A program made the position numbers and the translations under genes. A stretch of DNA of 64,000 nucleotides, from positions 186,001 through 250,000 of the forward strand of contig CANNZV010000272.1 of the NCBI GenBank assembly GCA_947561585.1, given 5' to 3'. This DNA comes from Caprella mutica (Eukaryota; Arthropoda; Malacostraca; Amphipoda; Caprellidae). The first letter of the stretch is position 1; each line of letters opens with the position of its first letter. The notes beneath the pieces are model-generated. The model had not been told where the DNA came from and ran no database searches. It saw nothing but the letters and a program-made list of their open reading frames with translations. Shown here piece after piece: positions 23,661-34,941 of this stretch.

Positions 23661-24790
23661 GATAACAGGACATCTAGGAACAAGAGGACACAATTGATGG
23701 ACGCAACCCAATAAAGGAAGAACATTATAGGAGTGTCCCACACACCAATACGGACACCTCCTAAACTGTCTGAGATGTTCCAACACATTAGTTTGTAGTG
23801 AAAATAATTGTCATGGATCCATGCTGCTAAATTAAAAAAATTGTATATTATAACTACTAAATTCTACAGAAAATGTAATAAATGCAAAATGTTTTTCAAT
23901 ATTATATTTTTTGATTTGAACAGATCTTAGTTCTACAATATATAGTATCTAGAAAGGGCACTCGGTAGAACGCATACCTTCGCTGTTGTTTATAAATGAC
24001 TTTGACCATCCAATAATCCTTGAATTAAAAATTACTTTACTCCCAAAATTTTGCAAAATGTGCCTGGATAATGACATATCTTCCCATCAAATTTCAGGCA
24101 ATTTGGTTGAATACTTTTGAGTTATTGAGTTACAAATGGCCTTGACCACGAACTTTGACCTGATCACTTCCAAACTCTTATAAGCTGGTTCTTGAACATT
24201 GACCAAAAGTTCCACCAAATTTCAGGAAATTTGGGTCAATATTCTTTAAGTTATTTATTACCTTGACCTTTGACCGGATCGCCCCCTAAATTCTCCCTAA
24301 GGGAGACCGGATCGTTCCCTTGTGTGAATAACAAGATGATGAATGAATAAAAGCCGCCTAAAACAGCACCTTACCTACTAAAACATTAAAACAATCCATT
24401 TTCCCGGCGCCTGAAAATGACAATTAAAAATTATACATATAGGCAAGTTTCCCTCCTTTAATATAAAGTATTTACTAAATGAAGTTTCTTTCTATTTACT
24501 TCACGGCAACTCATTTCCATTACAAATGTTTCCGCTTCAATTGCAATAGTTAATGAGATCATTCGATACAATTCTCCTATTATTACCCTCGTGAGAGTAT
24601 TAAACACCTTGCCAGAGAAACTGTCACCATTCGAAAAGAACTGAAAGAATATTCTAAAGAAAACAGCACTTTACTATTGTCATTATGCGCAATATTAACC
24701 TTTTTATTGGAACTCTTAATACAAGAAATTGCTTTGGAATTCCTTTCGCTGTATTCTAAAATTAACATTTGTGATGTAACAAAGGTATGT
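23661..24790 (-). repeat. Repeat A, copy 3 (reverse), split by repeat B
   Basis: The reverse complement of copy 1 is recognisable at 23730-23945 (AACATCTCAGACAGTTTAGG region) and again at 24425-24790. Repeat B lies between them. The site is between the ATTGTAGAA and CCGGGAAAA blocks that are adjacent in copy 1. Confidence 0.75.
23946..24392 (-). repeat. Repeat B, copy 2 (reverse)
   Basis: Begins (as its 3' end, reversed) CTAGAAAGGGCACTCGGTAG then CGCATACCTTCGC, continues through two internal units with TGACCTTTGACC, and fades near AACAAGATGATGAATGAATA. It inserted into repeat A copy 3. Confidence 0.75.
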
Positions 24791-25552
24791 TGAATAAAGG
24801 CATTTATGTTCCGATTTATAGATTTATACTTTGAACTTGACTTGAGTACGTCTTGCATGCAGCGATTGTTGTAATCATCGTCCAGCAATATTGAGCTATA
24901 GTGGTTTTCGATGATTGCAAAAATTTCTGCATACGAAACGTACCTTAAGACGTATTTAAATGAAATCAATGAAAATAGTGCAGCATAGTGATCAACAATT
25001 TTCCAAAATATGGTGCAGTTTTATCTAAGGTTAAAACAATGCAGCACACTCTCGAGATTACGCAATTCGATAAAATACAGTATAAACCGAATAAATTTTT
25101 GGAATGAGATGATAATTTTTGCTAGTTATCAAATATTGTGACGAAAGTGAGAAAGCTATGATGGAACCTAAGAAGATTAAGAGTAACATTTTTAACAGAT
25201 GTATGACATAACGACATATTATGATATTTTAGAAAAGAATGCATAATCATAGAAGAAATTGGTGTATTATTACATTAATAATAGTGTGCAACGTCACCGT
25301 TGATTTTAGAAAGTTTCTGATAACAAAACAGTAAAAACAAAAGAGAAAGTTGGTAATAGTTTTATTGAATAGAAACCGGTATATGGAAAAAAGGGATAAT
25401 AAGAACCACCATATACAATTAGAGGAAGGAACTTTATTATGAAAAAGGTGATTTACATTCACTATGTTTTTTTATCAGTTCATTTGTAAATATTTAAGTG
25501 ATACAATTAAATTTTCAGTCAATCTATAATTCTATAAGTATAAGTATAAATA
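24791..25552. other. AT-rich interval, no gene seen
   Basis: Only chance ORFs. The left end of the following Tc1 element may extend back to about 25500 but is too degraded to place. Confidence 0.4.
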
Positions 25553-27089
25553 TAAGTTATCTAAATCTTTAATTCCATAAAAAGTACAGAACACACATCT
25601 TTAAAATTTTGCTCGTAATTTCATATAGAGCTCATATGTATTCATATGAAATTTCAAAGCATTTGGACAAATATTCTAGGAATAGTTTTATATTTCACTT
25701 CAAACACTAAATTTTGTTATGGTCAAAAGTTAAGGGTAGCCATCATAAACTTTGAAATATTCGCGGATATTGGAAATTAACCTAATAATTTTTGAATATC
25801 ACTTCAATACATCTTCTACCACAAAATTTCACAAATTGGGCACAATATGAAGAAGTTATCCATCTTCTATTCATCCTCGAGAAATGTCCACAATTCTTCC
25901 ACATTTCTTGTGTTTCTTCTCTGAGTACAGTCTCCAATTATTATCCAAACAATCTCAATTCGATTGAGGTCAGGACTCTGTGAAGGCCAGTTCATTAGAG
26001 CAATTTCTTCATCTTCTAATAGAGTCGTAACTCTTTTTATCTGAGTAGTCGGGTACGTTGTCCTGCTTGAAACTCTGTGGTTGAGGGTCAGCTGCTTGTT
26101 GATAGGGGAGAGTATGATGATGAAAGAGCTGTCTTATAATTCTGCAATAACTCCTCCTTGAAGACGAAAAATGAGACCAGGTCCAGCACTCTTCCTCCTC
26201 CAAAATTAACCGTTTTCTTGACGCAGTTCAGAGTTAACATTTCCCCTACTTTACGTTTAATTCGTACTTTCCCATTGGAACCAAAGATTTCTATCTTCTT
26301 CCATTAATCACTAGAATGTACTTTTGCCCACTGATCGGGGCAAACGACATGTTCATGATAAAACACAAGTCACACTTTCAGTTTCTTTTTTGAGATTGAA
26401 ATCTTTGATGCAGGAGCAAATGATTGTAAACTAACTTGTTGAAGTCGAAGCAAAAAAGTAGACCGGGACACCGTACCACCAGACATGACATCCATCTCAC
26501 GAACAATTTGACCAGAAGTGTTGAAACTACCTTGCAAGCTACTTTGAAGCCTTGCATGATCTTCTTTCAGCAATGCTTTGGGAAGTCTACCATTCTTCAG
26601 TTTGGAATCAACAACTCCATACTGCTTATACTGAGATACAAAATGTTGCACAATCCTTTTGGACCTTCATTTGGCAATAGAAATATCTCGCAACGACAAA
26701 TGGAGACTGTATCAGTGAGGAAACTTGTGGACATTTCTTGAGGATGAATAGAATAAACTCCTTCATATTGTGCCAAATTTGTGAGATTTTGTGGTAGAAG
26801 ATGTATTGAAGTGATATAGCAAAGACTTATTCACAAATTATAAAGTTAATTGCCAATATCCGCGAATATTTTAAAGTTTATGATGGCTACCCTTAACTTC
26901 TGACCAGAGTAAAATATAGAACTATTCCTAGAATATTTGTCCAAATGCTTTGAAATTTCATACGACTACACATGAGCTCTAGATGAAAAAACGTGCAGAA
27001 TTTCAATAATGTGCGTTTTGTACTTTTTATGAAATTAAAGATTTAGATAACTTGTAATTGCCTACCCTTATATTTTGTCCACTACTGTA
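25553..27089 (-). mobile_element. Decayed Tc1-type transposon with long inverted repeats
   Basis: The left inner arm (25553-25905) and right arm (26725-27068) are inverted copies of about 350 bp, sharing GTTATCTAAATCTTTAATT, CCAAATGCTTTGAAATTTCA (one strand) and CTTCAATACATCTTCTACCA. The right tip ends in the inverse of CAGTAGTGGACAAAATATA next to TA, a typical Tc1 end. The left tip has degraded. The transposase remnant lies between the arms on the minus strand. Confidence 0.8.
25868..26660 (-). pseudogene. Tc1-type transposase pseudogene
   Basis: Reads on the minus strand from the N-terminal helix-turn-helix region. A 93-codon open stretch (26370-26651) has NGRLPKALLKEDHARLQ and SRSTFLLRLQQV, the paired-like DNA-binding domain. 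After frame breaks, the catalytic core appears as SFKQDNVPDYS (26050-26090) and MNWPSQSPDLNRIEIVW (25945-25995), the second Asp and third Glu blocks. It ends NVEELWTFLEDE-stop near 25868. NRIE replaces the usual NPIE. Several frameshifts and stops show it is inactive. Confidence 0.83.
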
Positions 27090-27271
27090 TTTGCAGAGTA
27101 ATTTTCGAATGACTATAAAACAAATATAAACTCGTGATAATTTAGATAAAATAGTTTCTAACTACTTCTATTATTACATCAATATTACTCAACCCCTCAC
27201 TCGTAGTTCCTGAAGGAATTTCCTCTTCTGTAAAGATTTTATCCTTCTTGTTTTTTAATGGAAAAATATTG

Positions 27272-27276
<5 letters not shown>

Positions 27277-27306
<30 letters not shown>
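27277..27306 (+). repeat. Poly(A) tract, about 29 A
   Basis: A pure A run directly left of repeat C arm 2. It could be a retroposition tail or simple slippage; no retroposed sequence was recognised beside it. Confidence 0.8.
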
Positions 27307-27309
<3 letters not shown>

Positions 27310-27334
27310 TTCTTTTGATTAATAAAAAAAAGTG

Positions 27335-28617
27335 GTAAAATACGTTAATTTTTACTATTAAACGCGTTAGAATATCAGTAGAAAAGGTTACTAGTTCCAA
27401 TGCCTGTTATGAAGTTTATTATACAATTTAGTGTTGAAAACATCCATAGTATGTAAATCCCACCATCGCTTTACCCCCCGACAGATTATTACTACCTTGG
27501 TGTGTTCTAGCAGATCAACAGAGGCCATTAAATTTCTTGTTATTGCTTACGCTGCGAAAAGAGTGAACAACTACCCTCCAATTTAGCACTTCCGGTAAAT
27601 CGCAAAACTCTATTTTCTAAAATAACCTTGAGATATGGAACAGACTGAGAAATTAAATTTTGCCTGCAGTTCTATTCTCTCGTTATTTGTTATATATTTG
27701 CAGGGTACATTTTACTCAATAGACAATTAGTATTCTAGTGGATATATCGACTTGAGAATAGAGTCACGGTTTCTTCTTTTTAATGGAAAGATATTGTATT
27801 TATAAGAATATCTATTTAGTCGTAAGTTAATTAAGTTATAATGTAATATAGGATGCAGAGGTGGTCATTACTTTGACTTCAAGTGTTTTCATATCATATG
27901 AAGAATTTAGAATTCTGATAACACTGTTTTTTTAATAATTTAAACTAAATGATTATATTTATAAAAGATGAACTAATTTTTTGATGACTGTCTAATTTTT
28001 GCAGATTTTTGTATTTATTACTCATCCTTATTAATTCTAAAATATTACTATTTAAGTTAGTGTCATTAAGTAATGGAAACGCTCTGTCAGGAGGGGTATC
28101 TTTATTGATATTTTCAGGCCATTGAAAGGAACTGTTAGTCATTTTGGTGTGTAAAAGATTCTGATGCTGTTTGCCAATGATTTTTACGTTAATAGGACAA
28201 AGGTGAAGGTAAATGTTATTATAATGACTAATTGGTGTGATTACTATTGGATATCATCCTGGTGAGCATCTCTCTCCTCCTCCATGGAGCTAATTCTCTC
28301 CTCCACTCCGTCTTCTACTTGCATTACTCCACCATCTCCTTGCATTACTCCACCATCTCCTTGTATTACTCCACCATCTCCTTGTATTACTCCACCATCT
28401 CCTTGCATTACTCCACCATCTCCTTGCATTACTCCACCATCTCCTTGCATTACTCCACCATCTCCTTGCTTTACTCCACCATCTCTTTGCATTACTCCAT
28501 CATCTCCTTGCATTACTCCACCATCTCCTTGCATTACTCCACCATCTCCTTGTATTATTCCACCATCTCTTTGCTTTACTCCACCATCTCCTTGCATTAC
28601 TCCACCATCTCCTTGAA
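27335..28617 (-). repeat. Repeat C, arm 2 (inverse of 12838-14345)
   Basis: Colinear with arm 1 in reverse, from GGTAAAATACG near 27335 through the shared landmarks to the 21-bp array. Beyond the array (28617) it joins not arm-1-like DNA but the tail of repeat A (28636-28870), so the junctions differ between arms. Confidence 0.78.
28317..28617 (-). repeat. 21-bp minisatellite, second array
   Basis: About 14 units of the same 21-mer as at 12838-13090, in reverse orientation (ATTACTCCACCATCTCCTTGC). Open in several frames only because the period is 21. Confidence 0.92.
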
Positions 28618-28635
28618 TCCAACGGGGGTATTTGT

Positions 28636-28875
28636 TCTTACATCTATTAGGAATAACCTGAGCAAATGAGCTGAAAAATTTAGAAACCACCGACAATTTC
28701 AGGCTTTAAAATGTCGCTTCTACATTTCAAGCTGCAAGTCTTCGGTATAAAATTTTACGATTTATTTTGAACAAAAACAGGGATTTTAATTTGATTGAAT
28801 TTCTCCTCTCTTAAAATGACACAGCTGCTGTTTTTTCTTTTTATTCATACCAAACTTTCATAAAATAATAACATG
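28636..28875 (+). repeat. Repeat A terminal segment, solo copy
   Basis: Matches 7108-7330 closely, starting ATCTATTAGGAATAACCTGA. It lacks the rest of repeat A. In both places a minisatellite directly precedes it, but the minisatellite sequence differs. Confidence 0.8.
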
Positions 28876-28919
28876 TAGATAAAGTGAACACCTATTAAAT
28901 TCTTTATAGTTGATCTCTA

Positions 28920-29497
28920 TAATTACCTTCGCAAATTTGCGGAAGGTTATATTTTACCCGGCATTTATTTATTTATCATCTTGTTATTTGCAAAACTGAA
29001 AAAGTGTTCAACCAAATTGCCTGAAATTTAGTGAAAGTATTGGTCAATGACCACTGATCTTCTGGTAGAACTTTGGGAGTGACCTGGTCAAAGATCAAGC
29101 TCATGGTCATTTTAAACTCAAAAATTATTGAACCATATTGCATGAAACTTAGTGGGACGATTGGTACAGGAAACCTTTTGTTAAATTTTATGAGCGATCT
29201 TGTTGTAGGTCAAAGATCAAGGTCAAGGCCATTAACTCAAAAAGTATTCAACCAAATTGTCTGAAATTTGATGGGACGGTTGGTTAAGGTCCAGGAATCA
29301 TCTGGTAGAATTTTGGGAGCGATCTGGTCAAAGGTCAAGGTCACTTATAACTCAAAAATTATTGAACCATATTGCATGGAACTTGGTGGAACGATTGTTA
29401 ATTATTCAGTTACTAGTTTATTAAATTTTGGGAGATAACGGGTGAAAGTGGCGGCGAAGGTATGCGCTCTAACGAGTGCATGTAATCTAGTTTGCAT
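28920..29497 (+). repeat. Repeat B, copy 3, near full length
   Basis: The 5' end is AATTACCTTCGCAAATTTGC, followed by ATATTTTACCCGGCATTTAT and three internal units of about 150-200 bp containing GGTCAAAGGTCAAGGTCA. The 3' end is GGCGAAGGTATGCGCTC, a short hairpin-forming stretch, then AATCTAG and T. Confidence 0.82.
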
Positions 29498-31440
29498 AGT
29501 GTTATTGACCTGATTTCCATACCTACAACACTTGCAATATTTCACTAATTTTTGCTCCTTTACATTCATTCGAAATCCCAAAACTGTACAAACTATAGCT
29601 TCATATTTATGGAATGTTTTGTCATCTGCTCTGATGGAGCATGGAATTCTAGTGTCTTTTACAAACAAATCGAAAGTGAATTTATTTGGAAGATGTTAAG
29701 TTTTTATTATTTTTGCATACTCCTCCCACTCTATCTTTAATTTCAATAGTACTAGTAAAGTCAGGTATTTTTTATTATTAGCTCTTTTAAAATTAGCTTA
29801 CTATATCACATTTTACTAATATACATTAATTACCCTTTTTATTTTATATTGCATGGCCTTGAATGAAAGGTCAATTGCCCTACTTGGCCTAAATATTCAT
29901 GTATATATTTACGTATATATTTTTCTGCAATCCTGTATTATCATGAGATGAGGATATTGATATTCCCAGAACTTTCTCAGAATATCACATGAGTATCCTT
30001 TCTTAATATTGAAGGAAACGTCATTTTTGTCACTTTTATGGAATAATGCCATAAATCACGAGGGAAGATCTATTCTAAGGCAACAAAGAAGTGGAGTTCA
30101 ATAGAATGAAGAGGAAGTGCCAATGAAATAAGACATCTATAGGAAGGGACAATAAACGGGGACTATCAAAGGAAAGAGACATCCCAAAAGATTTCCTTGA
30201 AAATCCCGTGAGGCAGGATATAGCTACATGATTATGGCCATAAAATATAGTACGTAAATTAAAGAAATCTCTTACAGGAATATATTAATATTTAAATTCT
30301 TTTCATTCATATAGGCAAGGTAAGGCCATCAAAACAGTATATATATATCCGCCAAAGTGAAGTGAGTTGGGTTCCTTCTTAGAATATTGGCGAAATATTC
30401 GGACTGGGAAAAAATTAGGTAGTAGGACATCTATTACAGCTGACTATTTACTTAATCTTGAAAAATTTTAAGTCGATATTTCGATACCTGATATCGAAAC
30501 GCATTCATTGCTACAAAGTTCATTGAAATGTATATCGCTCAAGTTATGAGCAATTTAATTGGAAGAGACAAATCCGTAGATTAGGTAATAGATACAAATC
30601 TTTTTACGCGAGAAATTATAAAGATTGTTTACCAAATAACATAAAGTTCTCTCAGATTTGGGAGTTGAGTATAACTAAAATAAGAATGACTTGAAAACGA
30701 GCTAAGAAAGCCGCATGAAATATTGTTTAGTAAAATATAGATCTCTACAAAATTTTACCGGTATCAGCAGACTGTACACATTGATTCACATTAACAGATA
30801 TTTTAAAATGAATAAGGCTAAACATAAGTTAAAATTTTTCATGATTTATAAAATCTGACGTTTTGATTCATAACGAGAATAATTTTCAAAGAATCTGTGA
30901 TATGTGTTAAAAATGTTACACACAATTTATTGGAAATAAATAAATAATATAAAAGTGACTGAAAAGAATAAATTAAAGTTTCAAAAAACATATAAAATAC
31001 ATTCGCAAATGTAAGAAGTAAAATCCGTGCAGTAAAATAAAGGTGGTTAATTGCTTGATTAGCGAAAATAATATAATGAACTTCAACACTTTTTGGAGGA
31101 ATAAAATAATTATTGGAATTCAAACGTGTTTGACGGTAAAAAATGAACGTATATTACATCTCATTTTAATAACCGATTGAAATAGTCATAGATTATTTCA
31201 TCATATAATTATAGTGAGTTTTAATTGACGAGTCAAGATCGGTACTTCAATAATGAAGAAATAAAAGACCTTTGATTTCTTCTCACAAATTAAGAACTCT
31301 TGAATTTATTTCTCGAGTAGCTTCACATTGACAATTTCTGGTGATGATTTTATCGACAACTTGAAGTTAATCAGACGTTCCAGTGAATTAAATCCCTCTT
31401 TCTGACATTAAAATTCCACTTCTGTTCAAATGTACAACAG
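29498..31440. other. AT-rich, mostly unique interval upstream of the IFT81 exon
   Basis: No convincing gene. A minus-strand open stretch from about 29700 to 29402 (with FDLFVKDTRIPCSIRADDK and CTVLGFRMNVKEQ) looks somewhat protein-like but matches no family I know and lacks clear splice context. The interval probably belongs to an IFT81 intron. Confidence 0.4.
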
Positions 31441-31647
31441 GAAAAGCAAGATCAGCTGAGGGAGTTTTCCGGAGAGGAAGTGCTCAAAGGTGACGACTTC
31501 AAGAGGTACATCAACACACTCAGGACCAAGAGTTCGATGTACAAAATGAAGAGAGCCGAACTCAACGATCTGAGGGCAGAGTTCGGAATACTCAGTCGAA
31601 CTCAAGACATTTTGAAGGCGAAGGAAGCTCAGTTAAATTAACAAATG
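31441..31647 (+). CDS. IFT81: IFT81 exon a, with in-frame stop
   Basis: Encodes part of the coiled-coil of intraflagellar transport protein 81, a core IFT-B subunit that with IFT74 carries tubulin and cargo along cilia. Acceptor ACAACAG at 31434-31440. The exon is 207 bp and starts and ends in phase 0. The frame reads LREFSGEEVLKGDDFKRYIN, SSMYKMKRAELNDLRAEFG and LSRTQDILKAKEAQLN. From memory the human protein has [20 protein letters not shown] and LKAEFGLLQRTEELL in the same order. TAA at 31639-31641 is followed by CAA ATG and the donor GTGAGT (31648-31653). No usable donor is seen before the stop. It could be a null allele, a pseudogene or a sequence error. Confidence 0.88.
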
Positions 31648-31790
31648 GTGAGTAGTGATGTACTACAATAACTATAACACAAATGGTGAGTAGTGATGTA
31701 CTACAATAACTATAAATCAAATGGTGAGTAGTGATGTACTACAATAACTATAACACAAATGGTGAGTATTGATGTACTACAATAATAAAA
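31641..31790 (+). repeat. 38-bp tandem repeat containing the exon a splice donor, 4 copies
   Basis: ATGGTGAGTA recurs at 31645, 31683, 31721 and 31759, spaced exactly 38 bp. Each copy therefore carries ATG followed by GTGAGT. The first GTGAGT is the IFT81 donor; the other three lie in the intron. Confidence 0.93.
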
Positions 31791-32597
31791 ATAGAGGTGA
31801 TTATATGATTTCTTTCTATTTTCCTAAATTATTAGTCTATTATAGTACCTATTGAAAATATTTTAATTCGCTCTTTTTTCATTGCTTTTTTTACCACTTT
31901 TGTGTTTCCTGATAGCCTTTCACTTAAGATATTTTGAACCTGTCCGTTTGGTAAATTACGATAGTACCTAAAATTCCTAGTTCAATTTCAATACATTTAT
32001 CACGTTAAAAGGATTGCAATATTTTAGTTGATAGAACTTCCTATCAATACTTCTCGCTACCATTGCTACTTTTTGCTACCATTTGTAGCATTCTGAATTA
32101 GCTAAAAATATATTATAAAATCTTAGATCTGAAACAAATCATAAAGTAATGGAATGTGGTTTCTTTCCCACGGAGTAATAAAAGATTTAATGATGTGTAA
32201 GGACAGCTTAGAAATTCTTGTAATAATATTGATCTATTTTCTATGTGAGCCAATAATTAGTTTACGACCTAGAGATTCTCGTGGTTTGTGAGCTGTGATA
32301 ATTGGTTAGAGTTAGCCATGATGTAGCCGGCTAATGAGAGTTCCGGTGGGATGACTGTAGTTTAAAAGAATGATAGTATATACTCATGAAAAAAATATTT
32401 TCTATCAAAAATATTCATTTTTCATGACGAAAATATTTTTTTATGTAAGGAATAGTTTTATTTTAAATATACTCAAGACCTTATTTTTTTTATATAAAAC
32501 GCATATTGTCACAACCCAAGTTATTATAGTGGCAATGATCTTTAATTAAGTTAATACATTAAACTCTGAAAAATGGGCAAACAATATAATTGTCTCT
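31791..32597. other. IFT81 intron, AT-rich
   Basis: No coding signal. Two stray units of the CGCTACCATTGCTAC minisatellite lie at 32046-32092, 0.7 kb before the main array. Confidence 0.6.
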
Positions 32598-32645
32598 GGA
32601 CCCAATTATCCGGGGCCCAATTGTCTTGAGCCCAACTGTCGGTCC
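32598..32645. repeat. Short CCGG-containing triplicate, possible MULE-end remnant
   Basis: GGACCCAATTATCCGGGG, then GCCCAATTGTCTTGA, then GCCCAACTGTCGGTCC: three units of about 16 bp with a GGACC start and GGTCC end. It resembles the ends of the Mutator-like elements elsewhere in the window, but no clear 9-bp duplication flanks it. Confidence 0.4.
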
Positions 32646-32769
32646 ACGATCTCTACTATATTTGTGTCACCTCTAACTGTACTGAAATGCTGTATTCAAG
32701 TTGGTAATAATACATCCCTTTTTGAGAGCTGGATTACTACCTTCATTTAACTCCACCAATCACCATCCT

Positions 32770-32965
32770 TATACCATTGCTACTTTTCGCTACCATTGCT
32801 ACTTTTCGCTACCATTACTACTTTCGCCACCATTGCTACTTTTCGCTACCATTGCTACTTTCGCTACCATTGCTACTTTTCACTACCATTGCTACTTTTA
32901 GCTACCATTGCTACTTTTAGCTACCATTGCTACTTTTCGCTACCATTGCTACCTTTCGCTACACT
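32770..32965 (+). repeat. 19-bp minisatellite GCTACCATTGCTACTTTTC
   Basis: About ten units with TTTTC, TTTC and TTTTAG variants, inside the IFT81 intron. Confidence 0.92.
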
Positions 32966-33176
32966 CTGTCCCGTGTAACACTACCTGACGAATAACTGCA
33001 ATTCCACTCCGTACTTTGGATGAAATTGCAAAGCAACTAAAGAGTTCGTCGCAAGTTTAATGGCAGACATTCTTTTATTTCTAGTAGAGTTTCGAAAAAA
33101 AGAAAGGGAAAAACTACTAAAACTAAAAAAAAGTAGATTGAAAAATTAAAATGTACATAAAGTTTGAAGAGATGCT

Positions 33177-34495
33177 TAGTCTATGAACCTCTGTTCTATC
33201 TGTGAACCTTTGTACTACATGTAAACCTTTGTACTATCTGTAAACCTTTGTACTATGTGTAAACCTTTGTACTATCTGTAAACCTTTGCACTACCTGTAA
33301 ACCTTTGTACTATCCATAAACCTTTGTACTATCTATAAACCTTTGTTTTATCTATAAACCTTTGTACTATCTGTAAACCTTTGTACACTCTGTAAACCTG
33401 CCTGTGTACTATCTATAAACCTTTGTACTATCTGTAAACCTTTGTACTATCCATAAACCTTTGTACTATCTATAAACCTTTGTACTATCTATAAACCTTT
33501 GTACTATTTGTAAACCTTTGTACACTCTGTAAACCTGCCTGTGTACTATCTATAAACCTTTGTACTATCTGTAAACCTTTGTACTATCCATAAACCTTTG
33601 TACTATCTATAAACCTTTGTACTATCTATAAACCTTTGTACTATCTGTAAACCTTTGTACACTCTGTAAACCTGCCTGTGTACTATCTATAAACCTTTGT
33701 ACTATCTGTAAACCTTTGTACTATCTATAAACCTTTGTACTATCTGTAAACCTTTGTACTATCTACATATAAACCCTTTGTACTATCTATAAACCTTTGT
33801 ACTATCCATAAACCTTTGTACTATCTGTAAACCTTTGTACTATCTGTAAACCTCTGTTCTATCTGTGAACCTTTTTACTCTATGTAAACCTTTGTACTAT
33901 CTGTAAACCTTTGTACTATCTGTAAACCTATGTACTATCTGTAAACCTTTGTACTATCTATAAACCTTTGTACTATCCATAAACCTTTGTACTATCTATA
34001 AACCTTTGTACTATCTATAAACCTTTGTACTATCTGTAACCCTTTGTACTATCCATAAACCTTTGTACTATCTGTAACCCTTTGTACTATCTGTAACCCT
34101 TTGTACTATCTATAAACCTTTGTACTATCTGTAACCCTTTGTACTATCCATAAACCTTTGTACTATCTGTAACCCTTTGTACTATCTGTAACCCTTTGTA
34201 CTATCTATAAACCTTTGTACTATCTGTAACCCTTTGTACTATCTGTAACCCTTTGTACTATCTATAAACCTTTGTACTATCTGTAACCCTTTGTACTATC
34301 TGTAACCCTTTGTACTATCTGTAACCCTTTGTACTATCTATAAACCTTTGTACTATCTGTAACCCTTTGTACTATCCATAAACCTTTGTACTATCTGTAA
34401 CCCTTTGTACTATCTGTAAACCTTTGTACTATCTGTAAACCTTTGTACTATCTGTGACCCTTTGTACTATCTGTAAACCTGTGTACTATCTGTGC
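33177..34495 (+). repeat. 19-bp minisatellite GTAAACCTTTGTACTATCT, about 1.3 kb
   Basis: About 69 units (length divided by period) in the IFT81 intron. Variants are ordered, not random. A block containing ACACTCTGTAAACCTGCCTG recurs at about 33385, 33520 and 33655, giving a 133-bp higher-order unit. CTGTAACCCTTTGTACTATC variants dominate after 34030. Confidence 0.93.
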
Positions 34496-34941
34496 AATAA
34501 TTGCTTTCATCGGTTTGAATGCAGTTAACTTGACAGTGTTTTGCTTATTGATCATATCTTTATCTTCATCATTGTTAATTCTATTTACAAATTTCTAGAA
34601 TGACTTAATGAACAGAAACAAATAGTCTGAATTTATATTTATTTAAAATACCATTAAAATAGCTTACATTTTCCGTGGCTGTTTTTGAGAATCCAACGAG
34701 AGATTTTAGAATCTGATTCTTGCATCATTTATTACCATATTTTATTGCTAAATGATATTATCTTTGTTTTGCATTTCTTTTCACGACTGACTATTCATCA
34801 CGATGAATATTAACTTCTGAATCTTGAACAAACGCCATTCCTCCCCCTTTTGCAATTACTGATTTTCCACGTAAATAGTTTAATTCTAACAGCATCACAA
34901 GTCTTGCTGTCAGAGGTACTAAATATGGCTTGGTGTTTCAG
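34496..34941. other. IFT81 intron end
   Basis: Unique AT-rich sequence ending in the acceptor GGTGTTTCAG at 34932-34941. No other feature seen. Confidence 0.6.

Noticed and set aside
32701..32978. ORFs of 60-66 codons with repeated FATIATFRYHCYF-like words
   Set aside because: Translation of a 19-bp minisatellite; the repeated words come from the DNA repeat.
33177..34495. CRISPR-like array
   Set aside because: Contiguous 19-bp units without unique spacers in eukaryotic intron context; a minisatellite. The same applies to the 20-, 21- and 26-bp arrays.
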